This document shows, piece after piece, positions 45,081 to 53,822 of a stretch of 63,663 nt of DNA. How positions within the stretch are numbered: the stretch's first letter is position 1; every line of letters begins with the position of its first letter. The translations under genes and the position numbers were made by a program. The notes beneath the pieces were generated by a model. That model had not been told where the DNA came from. It searched no databases and worked only from the letters and a program-made list of their open reading frames with translations. Source of the DNA: Sulfurimonas sp. (GTDB lineage Bacteria > Campylobacterota > Campylobacteria > Campylobacterales > Sulfurimonadaceae); the NCBI GenBank assembly GCA_016744115.1, contig JADGEZ010000007.1, positions 1 to 63,663 of the forward strand, given 5' to 3'.

Positions 45081-45714
45081 TTTTTTCCTTTCCTATAATT
45101 TTTCTAAGATTTTTTATATAGGTTCTTAAAGCATTTTCACTCGGTGTTTCTTCATAAGTCCAAAGAGTTTCATGGATTCTCTCATGCGATAGAACCTCAT
45201 CTTTAGCTTGTAAAAAAAGTTTGAGTAAGGCGGATTCTTTTATATTTAATTTCACTAACTCAGAGTTTACAAAAAGTAGATTAGATTTTATATCATATTC
45301 TAGATTTTTATCTAGGGTAATTCTTGGATTTTGTTCATGAAAAAAACTTCTTTTTAAAATACTCTCTATCCTAAAAAGAAGCTCTTTAAGTACAAAAGGT
45401 TTACGAATATAATCATCACAACCGCTATGGTAAGCAGTTTCAAGTGAATCTATAGAGTCTAAGGAGGTGATGTAAATAGCTGGTGTTTGCACCCCCTCAT
45501 CGCGTTTTTGTTTTAAAAGTTCAAAACCATTCAAAAGAGGAACATTGACATCAAGTAAGAATATATCAAATTTATTTTCATATATCATATCTGAAGCACT
45601 TTCCCCATCATAAGCACTCAGCACTTCAAAGTTGTTTTCTTCTAAAAAATCGACTATAGTCTCACTAAGGCTTAAGTCATCTTCAAGTAAAAGTATTTTT
45701 GCTTTCATATTCAC
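45040..45714 (-). CDS. OmpR-family response regulator
   Basis: This 224-residue regulator has a receiver domain (LLLEDDLSLSETI; phospho-acceptor Asp55 in IFLLDVNVPLLNG; RKPF switch lysine). A C-terminal OmpR/PhoB winged helix follows (LNIKESALLKLFLQ, SENALRTYIKNLRKIIG). The frame opens at GTG 45714, overlapping the upstream small gene by 4 bases, and an ATG lies two codons later at 45708. It pairs with the adjacent sensor kinase. The regulon is unknown. Confidence 0.92.
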   Translation of the reverse strand: MNMKAKILLLEDDLSLSETIVDFLEENNFEVLSAYDGESASDMIYENKFDIFLLDVNVPLLNGFELLKQKRDEGVQTPAIYITSLDSIDSLETAYHSGCDDYIRKPFVLKELLFRIESILKRSFFHEQNPRITLDKNLEYDIKSNLLFVNSELVKLNIKESALLKLFLQAKDEVLSHERIHETLWTYEETPSENALRTYIKNLRKIIGKEKIVSIKKLGYRFSL

Positions 45715-45935
45715 TTTATCTTTTTTAAATTTTCTTCATAAATTTTCTTCTCAGATTCACTCATCTCTTTTTCTCTAGTACGCAACTCTTCTTTAAACTT
45801 CTGTGCATCAGTATCTTTAACATAACCGATAATAGAGATAAGTTCTTGAGTACTCATCTGCGAGAAATTATCTTCCCCATAGAGAAATGTCAAAAAAATG
45901 AAAGCAAGAAAAAATAGAATAATTGTTTTTATCAT
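45711..45935 (-). CDS. Small exported DUF1104-like protein
   Basis: This 74-residue protein has a Sec signal peptide (MIKTIILFFLAFIFLTFLYG). The mature sequence (NFSQMSTQELISIIGYVKD, followed by charged helix) follows the pattern of Campylobacterota DUF1104 proteins. It is the first gene of the two-component operon and overlaps the regulator start. It could act as a periplasmic accessory to the sensor kinase, in the manner of CpxP-like proteins; this is an inference from position and shape. Confidence 0.65.
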   Translation of the reverse strand: MIKTIILFFLAFIFLTFLYGEDNFSQMSTQELISIIGYVKDTDAQKFKEELRTREKEMSESEKKIYEENLKKIK

Positions 45936-46010
45936 TAATAACTCTTTTTTGATATAAATTATACACTAATTTATCACAGTAAATCAAAACTAAGAATAAC
46001 TATTAAATTT

Positions 46011-46084
46011 GTCACCCTGAACTTGATTCAGGGTCTAATTTATATTAAATAATAACTTAGATTCCCAGTCAAGCTGAGAATGAC
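46011..46084. repeat. Dispersed palindromic repeat element
   Basis: GTCACCCTGAACTTGATTCAGGGTCTAA at 46011-46038 faces TTAGATTCCCAGTCAAGCTGAGAATGAC at 46057-46084. The halves are imperfect inverted copies and can fold into a stem of about 28 bp around an 18-base loop. Related copies lie at 8743, 56662 and 63395. It may also terminate transcription between the two leftward units here. Confidence 0.75.
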
Positions 46085-46173
46085 ATTAATTGTGCTTAAC
46101 TTTAATTTACCCTGCTAATTTATAGTGATAAGAAATATTACTCAATAACTGTGAAAGAATTGTGGAGCAATAT

Positions 46174-47613
46174 TCACGAAGAACAACTTAATTTAATATT
46201 TTTAAATTTTTGTGGTGTTGCTATACAAAGGTACTCATGCTCTTTATGTTCTGAAAAAGGGTTTAAAGCAACTTTGAGCAAATCATTTACCATAGAAAAG
46301 TCATCTGTTTTTGCCTTGTCTATGGCAACTTGAAGTATATGGTTTTTTAAGATATATTTTGGATTTACTTCAAGCATTTTTATTTGCCTCTGTGCTTGTG
46401 TAATCGTTTCTTTTTGAAGTCTTGTTTCATACATATCTAAGCACCTCTCTAAAGGTTCACGAGATACTGCTATGTCTAAAATAGGGCTTTTATCTCCATC
46501 ATAGCGTGAGAGTTCTCTAAAAAATAAGTTGTAATCTATTTGAGCATTTTCTAAATTTCCAAGCATAGCATTTATCAAAAATTTGTCTTCATCATCACTT
46601 TGGAAAAGACCAAATCTTTTTCTCATTCTTTTAAGATATTCCTCTTCGTAAGCCTGATAATATAACTCTGCAAGAACTTCCAAAGCTGCCTCATGATGGA
46701 GTATCGGAGAGATTGCCATAGCTAGTTTTTCAAGGTTGGAGTATCCGATACCAATTTGACTTTTAAAGCTATACCTTCCATCTCTATCTGTATGATTACA
46801 AATATAATAGGATTCATAATCATCCAAAAAGGCAAAAGGACCATAATCAATTGTTCGTCCATCTATAGACATATTGTCCGTATTCATAACACCATGGTTA
46901 AATCCTACACTTATCCAAGAGGCTATAGTTTGTGCCGTGTTTTTTACTATCTCTGCGTACATTTTGAGATAACAACCCTCAACACCCTTTAAGTGAGCAA
47001 AGGATTCTTCTATCACATAATCTGCTAAATCTTGAATCATCTTAGGCTCACGAGAAGCATTAAAATACTCAAATGTTCCAAACCTCACCCATGTAGGTGA
47101 GAGACGAAGCACAATTGCACCTTTTTCCCATCTCTCTCTTGCAACATCCGTATCACTTCCTATGAGTGCTAAAGCCCTTGAAGTACTGATGCCTAGACCG
47201 TGCATAGCTTCACTCATAAGATACTCACGGATACTTGAGCGTAAAACTGCTCTTCCATCTCCTAAACGAGAATAAAGAGTAAGTCCTGAACCTTTAAGCT
47301 GCAAGTTTTGTCCATTTACTTTACCGAGATTAATAGCACGACCATCGCCTAATCGTGCTACAAAATATCCAAACTGATGCCCAGCATAGCACATTGCAAA
47401 AGGCTCAGAACCCTCTAATTTTTGAGAGCCATTGACTATATCTAAAAGCATTGCATCATCAAGTAGGTCTTCATCGACCCCTAAAAGTTTTGCCGCATCT
47501 TGACTTACAGAAATGATAAAAGGCTTTGCTAATGGTGTAGGTTGGACTTTATCGAAAAATAAAGCCTCATGTTTTAAGTAGGGTGTAGTTAGTTTTAATT
47601 GTGAAAATTTCAT
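46174..47613 (-). CDS. selO: Protein adenylyltransferase SelO (YdiU)
   Basis: SelO is a pseudokinase-fold enzyme that AMPylates target proteins, linked to redox stress. The 479-residue protein has the typical segments MCYAGHQFGYFVARLGDGRA, LQLKGSGLTLYSRLGDGRAV, SSIREYLMSEAMHGLGI and GFNHGVMNTDNMSIDGRTID (catalytic loop and metal Asp). It ends in CSS, the position of the selenocysteine in vertebrate SelO (USS), here an ordinary cysteine. It is a single leftward gene. Confidence 0.93.
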   Translation of the reverse strand: MKFSQLKLTTPYLKHEALFFDKVQPTPLAKPFIISVSQDAAKLLGVDEDLLDDAMLLDIVNGSQKLEGSEPFAMCYAGHQFGYFVARLGDGRAINLGKVNGQNLQLKGSGLTLYSRLGDGRAVLRSSIREYLMSEAMHGLGISTSRALALIGSDTDVARERWEKGAIVLRLSPTWVRFGTFEYFNASREPKMIQDLADYVIEESFAHLKGVEGCYLKMYAEIVKNTAQTIASWISVGFNHGVMNTDNMSIDGRTIDYGPFAFLDDYESYYICNHTDRDGRYSFKSQIGIGYSNLEKLAMAISPILHHEAALEVLAELYYQAYEEEYLKRMRKRFGLFQSDDEDKFLINAMLGNLENAQIDYNLFFRELSRYDGDKSPILDIAVSREPLERCLDMYETRLQKETITQAQRQIKMLEVNPKYILKNHILQVAIDKAKTDDFSMVNDLLKVALNPFSEHKEHEYLCIATPQKFKNIKLSCSS

Positions 47614-47746
47614 GAGAATGTTTTATCAAGTTAGCGGTTAAACTTTACCCTACTTAAACTAAAGAACTTTTTTTGTGAGTTTGTTTTAAGAAATAGAAGA
47701 TATTTTTAGCTATAATGATTGAAAATTTAAAGTGAGGCTTTATAAA

Positions 47747-47977
47747 ATGGATATTCGAATATATTTTTGTGCAGTACTATATAATGAAAACTCTGAAATC
47801 ATCCAAGTATCAGATATTAAAAGAGAAGCAACTGAAAGTGGTATAACGGATGTTATATCTAAGATTCAAGACTCAAAAACTACCTTGTCGGCTTTGTATA
47901 AAGAGAACTGGAGACTAGTCCAAGTCGTTCCATCTACTGAAACTAATGGATATAGAATTTTCTTAGAAAGACCCTAA
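47747..47977 (+). CDS. Small conserved-looking protein, function unknown
   Basis: This 76-residue acidic cytoplasmic protein starts at ATG 47747, 11 bases after an AGTGAGG ribosome site. An upstream GTG at 47732 would overlap that site and is less likely. It has no signal peptide or membrane segment (DIRIYFCAVLYNENSEII near the N-terminus, GYRIFLERP at the end). I do not recognise the family. Confidence 0.55.
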   Translation: MDIRIYFCAVLYNENSEIIQVSDIKREATESGITDVISKIQDSKTTLSALYKENWRLVQVVPSTETNGYRIFLERP

Positions 47978-47990
47978 GGATAGAATATTT

Positions 47991-48025
47991 TTATGCAAAA
48001 ATACTAGCTAGTATCTCTTGCATAA
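47991..48025. terminator. Nested palindrome, possible terminator
   Basis: TTATGCAA at 47991-47998 pairs with TTGCATAA at 48018-48025, and an inner perfect palindrome ATACTAGCTAGTAT occupies 48001-48014. It begins 13 bases after a stop codon. A long T-run does not follow on the plus strand, so the terminator role is uncertain. Confidence 0.4.
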
Positions 48026-48107
48026 GAAACTTATAACTCAGCATTAGACATCTACGCTTCAAAAATCCACCTAAATTTACATTTATTAAAACTAAAGGAA
48101 CAAAATC

Positions 48108-49619
48108 ATGAATGAAATCATTTGTCCACATTGCCAAAAAGCATTTAAAATAGATAAAGCTGGTTATGCTGATATACTCAAACAAGTTCGTGACCATCAA
48201 TTTGAAGAAGAACTAGACAATAGACTAAGCATCGCAAAAAAGGAAAAAGAGAGTGCTGTTAAACTCGCAGAGGCAAATATTAAAAACTCTTTACAAGAAG
48301 AGATAGTTAAAAAAGACAAATTACTTGCTGAGTTGAAAACTAAGAGTGATACTGAACTTTTTGAAAAATTAGCAATAAAAGAAACAGAAATTACTCAAAT
48401 GAAATCAGAAATTCAAAATGCACAAACAGAAAAAGCACTAGAGATTTCCCAAGCTGTTAAAAAAATAGAAAAAGAGCGTGATGAGTTTGCGAACAGTTTA
48501 AAAATCAAAGAAAGTGAAAAAGAGAGTGCTGTTAAACTTGCTGAGGCAAATATTAAAAACTCTTTGCAAGAAGAGATAGTTAAAAAAGACAAACTACTCG
48601 CTGAGTTAAAAACTAAGAGTGATACTCAACTTGCTCAAATGAAATCTAAGATGCAAAATGTTGAGACTGAAAAAAAACTAGAGCTTTCCCAAACTATTAG
48701 CAAAATAGAAAAAGAGCGTGATGACCTTGTAAACGATTTAAAAATAAAAGAATCTCAAAATCAATCACTTGAAATATCAATCAAAGAAAAATTTACAACA
48801 AAGTTAATTCTAAAAGATGAAACCATTCAAATGAAAGATGATGAAATCGATCGTTTAAAAGATTTCAAGCAAAAACTTTCAACAAAAATGGTTGGTGAAA
48901 CATTAGAACAACATTGTGAAGTAGAGTTTAATAAACTTCGTGCAACAGCCTTTGGAAATGCATACTTTGAAAAAGATAACGATTCAAGTGGAGGGAATAA
49001 AGGTGATTATATTTATAAAGAAGCGGATAAGCAAGGAAATGAAATCATTTCAATTATGTTTGAAATGAAGAACGAGAATGACGAAACTGCAACAAAAAAA
49101 AGAAATGAAGATTTTTTCGCAAAATTAGATAAAGACCGTAAAGAAAAAAACTGTGAATATGCAGTTTTAGTCTCTCTTTTAGAGTCAGATAATGAATTTT
49201 ATAATACAGGTATAGCCGATGTTTCACATAGATTTAACAAGATGTATGTAATTCGCCCACAATTTTTTATTCCAATAATTACATTACTTAGAAACGCTGC
49301 TCTAAACTCAATGGAATATAAAGCAGAATTAAACTTGATAAAAAATCAAAATGTAGATATTACAAATTTTGAAGATAAAATAAATATATTTAAAACAGGA
49401 TTTGCAAAAAACTATGATTTAGCCAGTCGTAAATTTAAGACAGCTATTGATGAAATTGATAAAACAATCACTCACCTTCAAAAAACAAAAGATGCTCTTT
49501 TATCATCAGAAAATAACTTACGATTAGCAAATAATAAAGCAGATGATTTAACAATAAAGAGGCTAACACATGGAAACCTTACAATGAAAGCAAAATTTGA
49601 TGAACAAAGTAAGCTCTAA
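48108..49619 (+). CDS. DUF2130 coiled-coil protein
   Basis: This 503-residue protein has an N-terminal zinc-ribbon half ([10 protein letters not shown]), a long charged coiled coil at about residues 30-270, and the C-terminal DUF2130 domain ([56 protein letters not shown]). That domain resembles a PD-(D/E)XK nuclease-like fold. The coiled coil contains a near-exact internal duplication with a 91-residue period (residues 46-136 and 137-216; copy two lacks 11 residues). The function is unknown; family members often occur near mobile or defence genes. Confidence 0.8.
   Translation: MNEIICPHCQKAFKIDKAGYADILKQVRDHQFEEELDNRLSIAKKEKESAVKLAEANIKNSLQEEIVKKDKLLAELKTKSDTELFEKLAIKETEITQMKSEIQNAQTEKALEISQAVKKIEKERDEFANSLKIKESEKESAVKLAEANIKNSLQEEIVKKDKLLAELKTKSDTQLAQMKSKMQNVETEKKLELSQTISKIEKERDDLVNDLKIKESQNQSLEISIKEKFTTKLILKDETIQMKDDEIDRLKDFKQKLSTKMVGETLEQHCEVEFNKLRATAFGNAYFEKDNDSSGGNKGDYIYKEADKQGNEIISIMFEMKNENDETATKKRNEDFFAKLDKDRKEKNCEYAVLVSLLESDNEFYNTGIADVSHRFNKMYVIRPQFFIPIITLLRNAALNSMEYKAELNLIKNQNVDITNFEDKINIFKTGFAKNYDLASRKFKTAIDEIDKTITHLQKTKDALLSSENNLRLANNKADDLTIKRLTHGNLTMKAKFDEQSKL
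48243..48755 (+). repeat. Internal tandem duplication in the DUF2130 gene
   Basis: Copy one (48243-48515) and copy two (48516-48755) encode near-identical coiled-coil segments, both containing [20 protein letters not shown] and [15 protein letters not shown]. The second is 33 bases shorter. Nucleotide identity is high, which suggests a recent event. Confidence 0.8.
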
Positions 49620-49703
49620 AAAAGTTATTCTTCACTTGAGAAATGTTTAATATAAAAATCCAAATAACCAAAGAGGGATTTTATTAGCAAATCCTATCTC
49701 TAT

Positions 49704-49738
49704 ATTATCTCGTGTTTAAAATAAAAGGAGATATAGTA
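49704..49738 (+). promoter_or_regulatory. Conserved 5' leader with possible Shine-Dalgarno sequestration (module 1)
   Basis: The segment from TTATCTCGTG to AAAAGGAGATATAGTATG is repeated before all four peptide genes (about 49704, 51097, 52498 and 53790). TATCTC can pair with GAGATA of the ribosome site (here 49706-49711 with 49728-49733). In modules 2-4 a second partner, GAGATA just upstream, can compete for the same bases. Confidence 0.5.
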
Positions 49739-50025
49739 TGAAAAAATTACTATTAGGTTTACTGTTAAGTGTAGGTGTTGTTATGGTAAGTGAAGCAGCA
49801 AAAGATGATTTATTATCAATGGCAACAATGGGTAAAACATCAGGTATACAAACTCAAATGAGTAGAGATGAAATGAAAGATGCTGATGGTGGGTACTATA
49901 GCAGATACACTGGTATAGGAAGTTCTTATTATAACAGAAATACTATAGGTGCTTACTCTTCAGGAAGTAGAAGTAGCATTTATGCAAGAGCATTTGGTAG
50001 TTATTATTGGGGTAGAACTTATTAA
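49738..50025 (+). CDS. Double-glycine secreted peptide precursor, copy 1
   Basis: This 95-residue precursor has three parts. A Sec signal peptide (MKKLLLGLLLSVGVVMVSEA) is followed by a pro-segment ending QMSRDEMKDADGG at residue 52 and a 43-residue C-terminal part rich in Tyr, Ser, Arg and Gly. The pro-segment fits the double-glycine leader consensus LSxxELxxIxGG (Met, Ser, Glu, Met and Ala at -12, -11, -8, -7 and -4). The predicted product is released after GG by the C39 peptidase at 56074. The next gene, an EF-hand protein, overlaps its stop. No homologous family is known to me. Confidence 0.8.
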   Translation: MKKLLLGLLLSVGVVMVSEAAKDDLLSMATMGKTSGIQTQMSRDEMKDADGGYYSRYTGIGSSYYNRNTIGAYSSGSRSSIYARAFGSYYWGRTY

Positions 50026-51038
50026 TGAACCTAGGCTCGAATGTTCATACTCAGATGCATGGTACAGCTTTTAGTGCTGTATCAACAAGTGCAACACGCC
50101 ATACAAAAAAAGAGTTATCACAAGAAGAGATAGCACCTTTAAATGATACTACAACAAGTAAAACTTCAAAGTTAAGTTATAAAACATCACAAGTATTAGA
50201 AGATTCTCAGTTAGTAGCCTTTAAAGACCCTCTCAATGATAAGTATGTACTACTTTCATTAAAAACAGATACTATAGATACTTTAAAATCACATTTTCAA
50301 AAAGATGATTTTTATGAAAGAGATGATGGGATATTGAGACTAAACAACAAGGCAGAAGCTTATGTAGCAGGATGGTTTGGTGATATAGCCTATAAACGAG
50401 AATTTTTAAAATCAGATAGAAATAATGACGCTAAGTTAGATGATGTTGAATACAAAAATACTAAAAATGAATTTTATGGACATGGTATTGTAGGTTTAGG
50501 ACGAGTAGATGAATATGTAGATAAATCTTATGTAGCCATTGATGAGCATGATTCTAGGATAGTAAGGTATAACCGTAAAGATTATGATAAACCTAATACA
50601 ATAGACGATGAACTCAATACAACACTAAGAATAAATACTGATTTTAATAATACTATATCACTAAAAGAATCCTTTGGTGCAAATAAATCAAAGCAAATAT
50701 TAAGTGTACATAAGCTGGTAGAAAAACATGTTAATGAGGCTATTCATCTAGGGATATTAGAAGAAGATTTAATCCTAAAGCTACTTGAACAAGCAACAAA
50801 AGAACAACTAAAAAGAGAAGAAGCCTTAGAAAAACTAAAGCTTAACAACGGAGATATATCACTACTCAGTTTAGATGAAAAACAACTAATCAATACAGAG
50901 ATAGAAAAATCAAAAAACGAAGATGGAACACTAGATATAAATAAGTTAAAAGATATAATAAACTATAATAAAACAACTCAAATCTACAAAGAAGAAAAAT
51001 CACAAGAGATAGGTAAATATTATGAAGAAAAAGGGTAA
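50025..51038 (+). CDS. EF-hand partner protein, copy 1
   Basis: This 337-residue acidic protein has no Sec signal peptide. A calcium-binding EF-hand loop lies at residues 131-142 (DRNNDAKLDDVE). A second, degenerate loop at 206-217 (DFNNTISLKESF) lacks the final Glu. A further NEDGTLDINKL segment lies near the helical C-terminus. It shares HGTAFSAVS and KELSQEEIAPLND with copies 2 and 4. It starts one base into the stop of the peptide gene, so the two are coupled. The role is unknown; a calcium-responsive regulator or a secreted partner of the peptide are both possible. Confidence 0.72.
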   Translation: MNLGSNVHTQMHGTAFSAVSTSATRHTKKELSQEEIAPLNDTTTSKTSKLSYKTSQVLEDSQLVAFKDPLNDKYVLLSLKTDTIDTLKSHFQKDDFYERDDGILRLNNKAEAYVAGWFGDIAYKREFLKSDRNNDAKLDDVEYKNTKNEFYGHGIVGLGRVDEYVDKSYVAIDEHDSRIVRYNRKDYDKPNTIDDELNTTLRINTDFNNTISLKESFGANKSKQILSVHKLVEKHVNEAIHLGILEEDLILKLLEQATKEQLKREEALEKLKLNNGDISLLSLDEKQLINTEIEKSKNEDGTLDINKLKDIINYNKTTQIYKEEKSQEIGKYYEEKG

Positions 51039-51097
51039 GATACAAATAACATAGATTGACTAATGTCAAATTCAGCTTATTTTAAGAGAGAGAGATA

Positions 51098-51131
51098 ATA
51101 TCTCGTGTTTAAAATAAAAGGAGATATAGTA
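51098..51131 (+). promoter_or_regulatory. Conserved 5' leader with possible Shine-Dalgarno sequestration (module 2)
   Basis: ATATCTC (51098-51104) can pair with GAGATAT (51121-51127), which contains the ribosome site, across a 16-base loop. Alternatively TATCTC (51099-51104) pairs with GAGATA (51092-51097). The two folds exclude each other, as in translational switches. Confidence 0.5.
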
Positions 51132-51418
51132 TGAAAAAATTACTATTAGGTTTACTGTTAAGTGTAGGTCTTGTTATGGCGAGTGAAGCCGCAAAAGATG
51201 ATTTATTATCAATGGCAACAATGGGTAAAACATCAGGTTTACAAACTCAAATGAGCACAGATGAAATGAAAGATGCTGATGGTGGGTACTATAGCAGATA
51301 CACTGGTATAGGAAGTTCTTATTATAACAGAAATACCATAGGTGCTTACTCTTCAAGAACTAAAAGCCGAATATATGCAAGAACATTTGGTACTTATTAT
51401 TGGGGTAGGTCTTGGTAA
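51131..51418 (+). CDS. Double-glycine secreted peptide precursor, copy 2
   Basis: This 95-residue paralog of copy 1 has an almost identical signal peptide and pro-segment (MSTDEMKDADGG, cut after residue 52). The core begins with the same YYSRYTGIGSSYYNRNTIGA and then differs (SRTKSRIYARTFGTYYWGRSW). The upstream leader is shared with copies 1, 3 and 4. The 1.4-kb repeat that contains it arose by tandem duplication of the peptide plus EF-hand unit. Confidence 0.8.
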   Translation: MKKLLLGLLLSVGLVMASEAAKDDLLSMATMGKTSGLQTQMSTDEMKDADGGYYSRYTGIGSSYYNRNTIGAYSSRTKSRIYARTFGTYYWGRSW

Positions 51419-51422
51419 TAAT

Positions 51423-52439
51423 TTGATAGTAAATATCACTGGTACAGCTTTTAGTGCTGTATCAACAAGCCCAATTTACCATACAAAAAAAGAGTTATCA
51501 CAAGAAGAGATAGCACCTTTAAATGATACTACAACAAGTAAAACTTCAAAGTTAAGTTATATAAAATCACAAGTATTAGAAGATTCTCAGTTAGTAGCCT
51601 TTAAAGACCCTCTCAATGATAAGTATGTACTACTTTCATTAAAAACAGATACTATGGATACTTTAAAATCACATTTTCAAAAAGATGATTTTTATGAAAG
51701 AGATGACGGGATATTGAGACTAAACAACAAGGCAGAAGCTTATGTAGCAGGATGGTTTGGTGATATAGCTTACAAACGAAAGTTTTTAGAATCAGATAGT
51801 AATAATGATGGAATTTTAAATAAGAGTGAATATTCTCAAACAAAAAATAGCTTTAAACATTCTGGAGAAGTTCTTGGACATGGAAAGTTTATAGATAGAA
51901 TTTCAACATGGATAAGTGGTGTCTATGAGTCATCAAATGACATAAGAAAAAATATAATAAATCAATTAGATGCTAAAGAAAATGTAAGCATTGATAAACA
52001 GTTGAATAAAAGCATAAAAAAAGATGTAAATCTCGATAGTAAAATTAGTTTTGCTGAAGCTTTATCATCACACTATAAAAAAAATATTAGGGCTTCTATT
52101 ATAAATTTAGCAGATGATATGGTTGGGTTAGATATTCCTAAAGATAATTTAATTTTTTTAGAAGAAGATTTAATCCTAAAGCTACTTGAACAAGCAACAA
52201 AAGAACAACTAAAAAGAGAAGAAGCTTTAGAAAAGTTAAAGCATAACAATGGAGATATATCACTACTTAGTACAGATGAAAAGCATGTGATAACTCAAGA
52301 GATAAAAAAATCAAAAAATGAAGACGGAACACTAGATATAAATAAGTTAAAAGATATAATAAACTATAATAAAACAACTCAAATCTACAAAGAAGAAAAA
52401 TCACAAGAGATAGGTAAATATTATGAAGAAAAAGGGTAA
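51423..52439 (+). CDS. EF-hand partner protein, copy 2
   Basis: This is a paralog of 50025..51038 of about 338 residues. The frame opens upstream inside the peptide gene (51342), but similarity to copies 1 and 4 begins at TTG 51423 (NITGTAFSAVS), just after the peptide stop, so I use that start. EF-hand loops are visible as DSNNDGILNKSE and DVNLDSKISFAE, both with the final Glu. The first and last thirds are nearly identical to copy 1, while the middle is diverged. No signal peptide is present. Confidence 0.7.
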   Translation: MIVNITGTAFSAVSTSPIYHTKKELSQEEIAPLNDTTTSKTSKLSYIKSQVLEDSQLVAFKDPLNDKYVLLSLKTDTMDTLKSHFQKDDFYERDDGILRLNNKAEAYVAGWFGDIAYKRKFLESDSNNDGILNKSEYSQTKNSFKHSGEVLGHGKFIDRISTWISGVYESSNDIRKNIINQLDAKENVSIDKQLNKSIKKDVNLDSKISFAEALSSHYKKNIRASIINLADDMVGLDIPKDNLIFLEEDLILKLLEQATKEQLKREEALEKLKHNNGDISLLSTDEKHVITQEIKKSKNEDGTLDINKLKDIINYNKTTQIYKEEKSQEIGKYYEEKG

Positions 52440-52531
52440 GATACAAATAACATAGATTGACTAATGTCAAATTCAGCTTATTTTAAGAGAGAGAGATAAT
52501 ATCTCGTGTTTAAAATAAAAGGAGATATAGT

Positions 52532-52846
52532 ATGAAAAAATTACTATTAGGTTTACTGTTAAGTGTAGGTCTTGTTATGGCGAGTGAAGCCGCAAAAGAT
52601 GATTTATTATCAATGGCAACAATGGGTAAAACATCAGGTTTACAAACTCAAATGAGCACAGATGAAATGAAAGATGCTGATGGTGGGTATACATTTACAA
52701 ACTCAGTATATTATCGAAGTATATATGGATATTCCTATTATGATACAGGAAGTAGATACAGTGGGTATAATAGAAATTATAGTAATGGAAGTACATACTC
52801 TTGGAACACTACTAGTTATGGTGGTTATACATGGATGGCTTATTAA
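52532..52846 (+). CDS. Double-glycine secreted peptide precursor, copy 3
   Basis: This is a 104-residue member of the family. The signal peptide and pro-segment match copy 2 exactly through DADGG at residue 52, but the 52-residue core is unrelated in detail, beginning YTFTNSVYYRSIYGYSYYD and ending YGGYTWMAY. It has many tyrosines and few charges. A conserved leader with a variable core is the pattern of processed secreted peptides. The upstream leader (52499-52528) is identical to that of copy 2. Confidence 0.8.
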   Translation: MKKLLLGLLLSVGLVMASEAAKDDLLSMATMGKTSGLQTQMSTDEMKDADGGYTFTNSVYYRSIYGYSYYDTGSRYSGYNRNYSNGSTYSWNTTSYGGYTWMAY

Positions 52847-52925
52847 GCTGATGATGTAATATAGAAGGTGCTAAAAATATCATATTGTAAGCACCTTCTA
52901 AAGATAAATAAATTTAGGTGAGAAT

Positions 52926-53678
52926 ATGAAAATTACATCCAATTTAAATAGTTCATCAGACTTAAGTAAGATTATATTTAGAGATAAAGATTCAGGTCAA
53001 AATGCTGAAGTTATTTTAAGTCATGCACAAAAAGATAGATTAAGTAAAAATATTCCAGATGTGGAACAATATCTACAAACAATGTTTTCTAAATATAAAA
53101 ATGATGGAAATATTGATGAAAATAGTGACGGATATTTAGACGCTTCTGAACTGATTTACTCTAAAAGATTTGCAACATTAGATGATACCGAAACAGAAAT
53201 TATTTTTTCCTCATTAGATAAAATTATGAATAACAAAGAACAAGCTATATCCTTAGCAAAGAAATACCTAGATAATGATGAATACTTTAAAGGTCTAGGA
53301 GCAATAGACGGTAAAGTTTTAATAAGTCGTGATTTCGCAGAATTTTTATCAATGGATAAAAATATGGATACAATCATTTCTGAAAAAGAAAGTTTTTTAG
53401 ATTTAGCAAAAAGTGAAAGATCCCAAGGGCAATTAGGTTTACGATTAGCTGAGTTATTGTTGGAAAAACTAAAAGCATGGGCAGAAGAAAAAAAGAGAAA
53501 AGTTCTAAGTGGCATAAGTAATGGTACATTATCTACAAGAGATGAACTTAAAACAAAAAAAGATATATCTATAAAAGAGTTTTCAGACGATAAACGAAAA
53601 GATATAAACACACCTTTTTTAAACAAATACATAGACACCCAAGCAGACAACGCAAAAATATTTAGTATAAAAGCATAA
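52926..53678 (+). CDS. EF-hand partner protein, copy 3 (divergent)
   Basis: This 250-residue protein has two complete EF-hand loops, at residues 64-75 (DENSDGYLDASE) and 144-155 (DKNMDTIISEKE), and a lysine/glutamate-rich helical C-terminus. It starts with MKI like copy 4 but lacks the HGTAF and SQEE segments of the others. It is separated from its peptide gene by 79 bases and has its own ribosome site (AGGTGAG). No signal peptide is present. Confidence 0.72.
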   Translation: MKITSNLNSSSDLSKIIFRDKDSGQNAEVILSHAQKDRLSKNIPDVEQYLQTMFSKYKNDGNIDENSDGYLDASELIYSKRFATLDDTETEIIFSSLDKIMNNKEQAISLAKKYLDNDEYFKGLGAIDGKVLISRDFAEFLSMDKNMDTIISEKESFLDLAKSERSQGQLGLRLAELLLEKLKAWAEEKKRKVLSGISNGTLSTRDELKTKKDISIKEFSDDKRKDINTPFLNKYIDTQADNAKIFSIKA

Positions 53679-53822
53679 ACAACCCGTGATGGTATGATAT
53701 ATGCTTCTAATTAACACGAAGCTATGCAAATACTATAGAAAATATTGATTTATTTATGATAGATTAAGCTTATTTTAAGAGAGAGAGATAATATCTAGTG
53801 TTTAAATAAAAGGAGATATAGT

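Noticed and set aside
53156..53650. 164-residue leftward frame opposite EF-hand copy 3
   Set aside because: The forward strand has two perfect EF-hand loops and a ribosome site; the reverse frame is a Ser/Phe-rich shadow.
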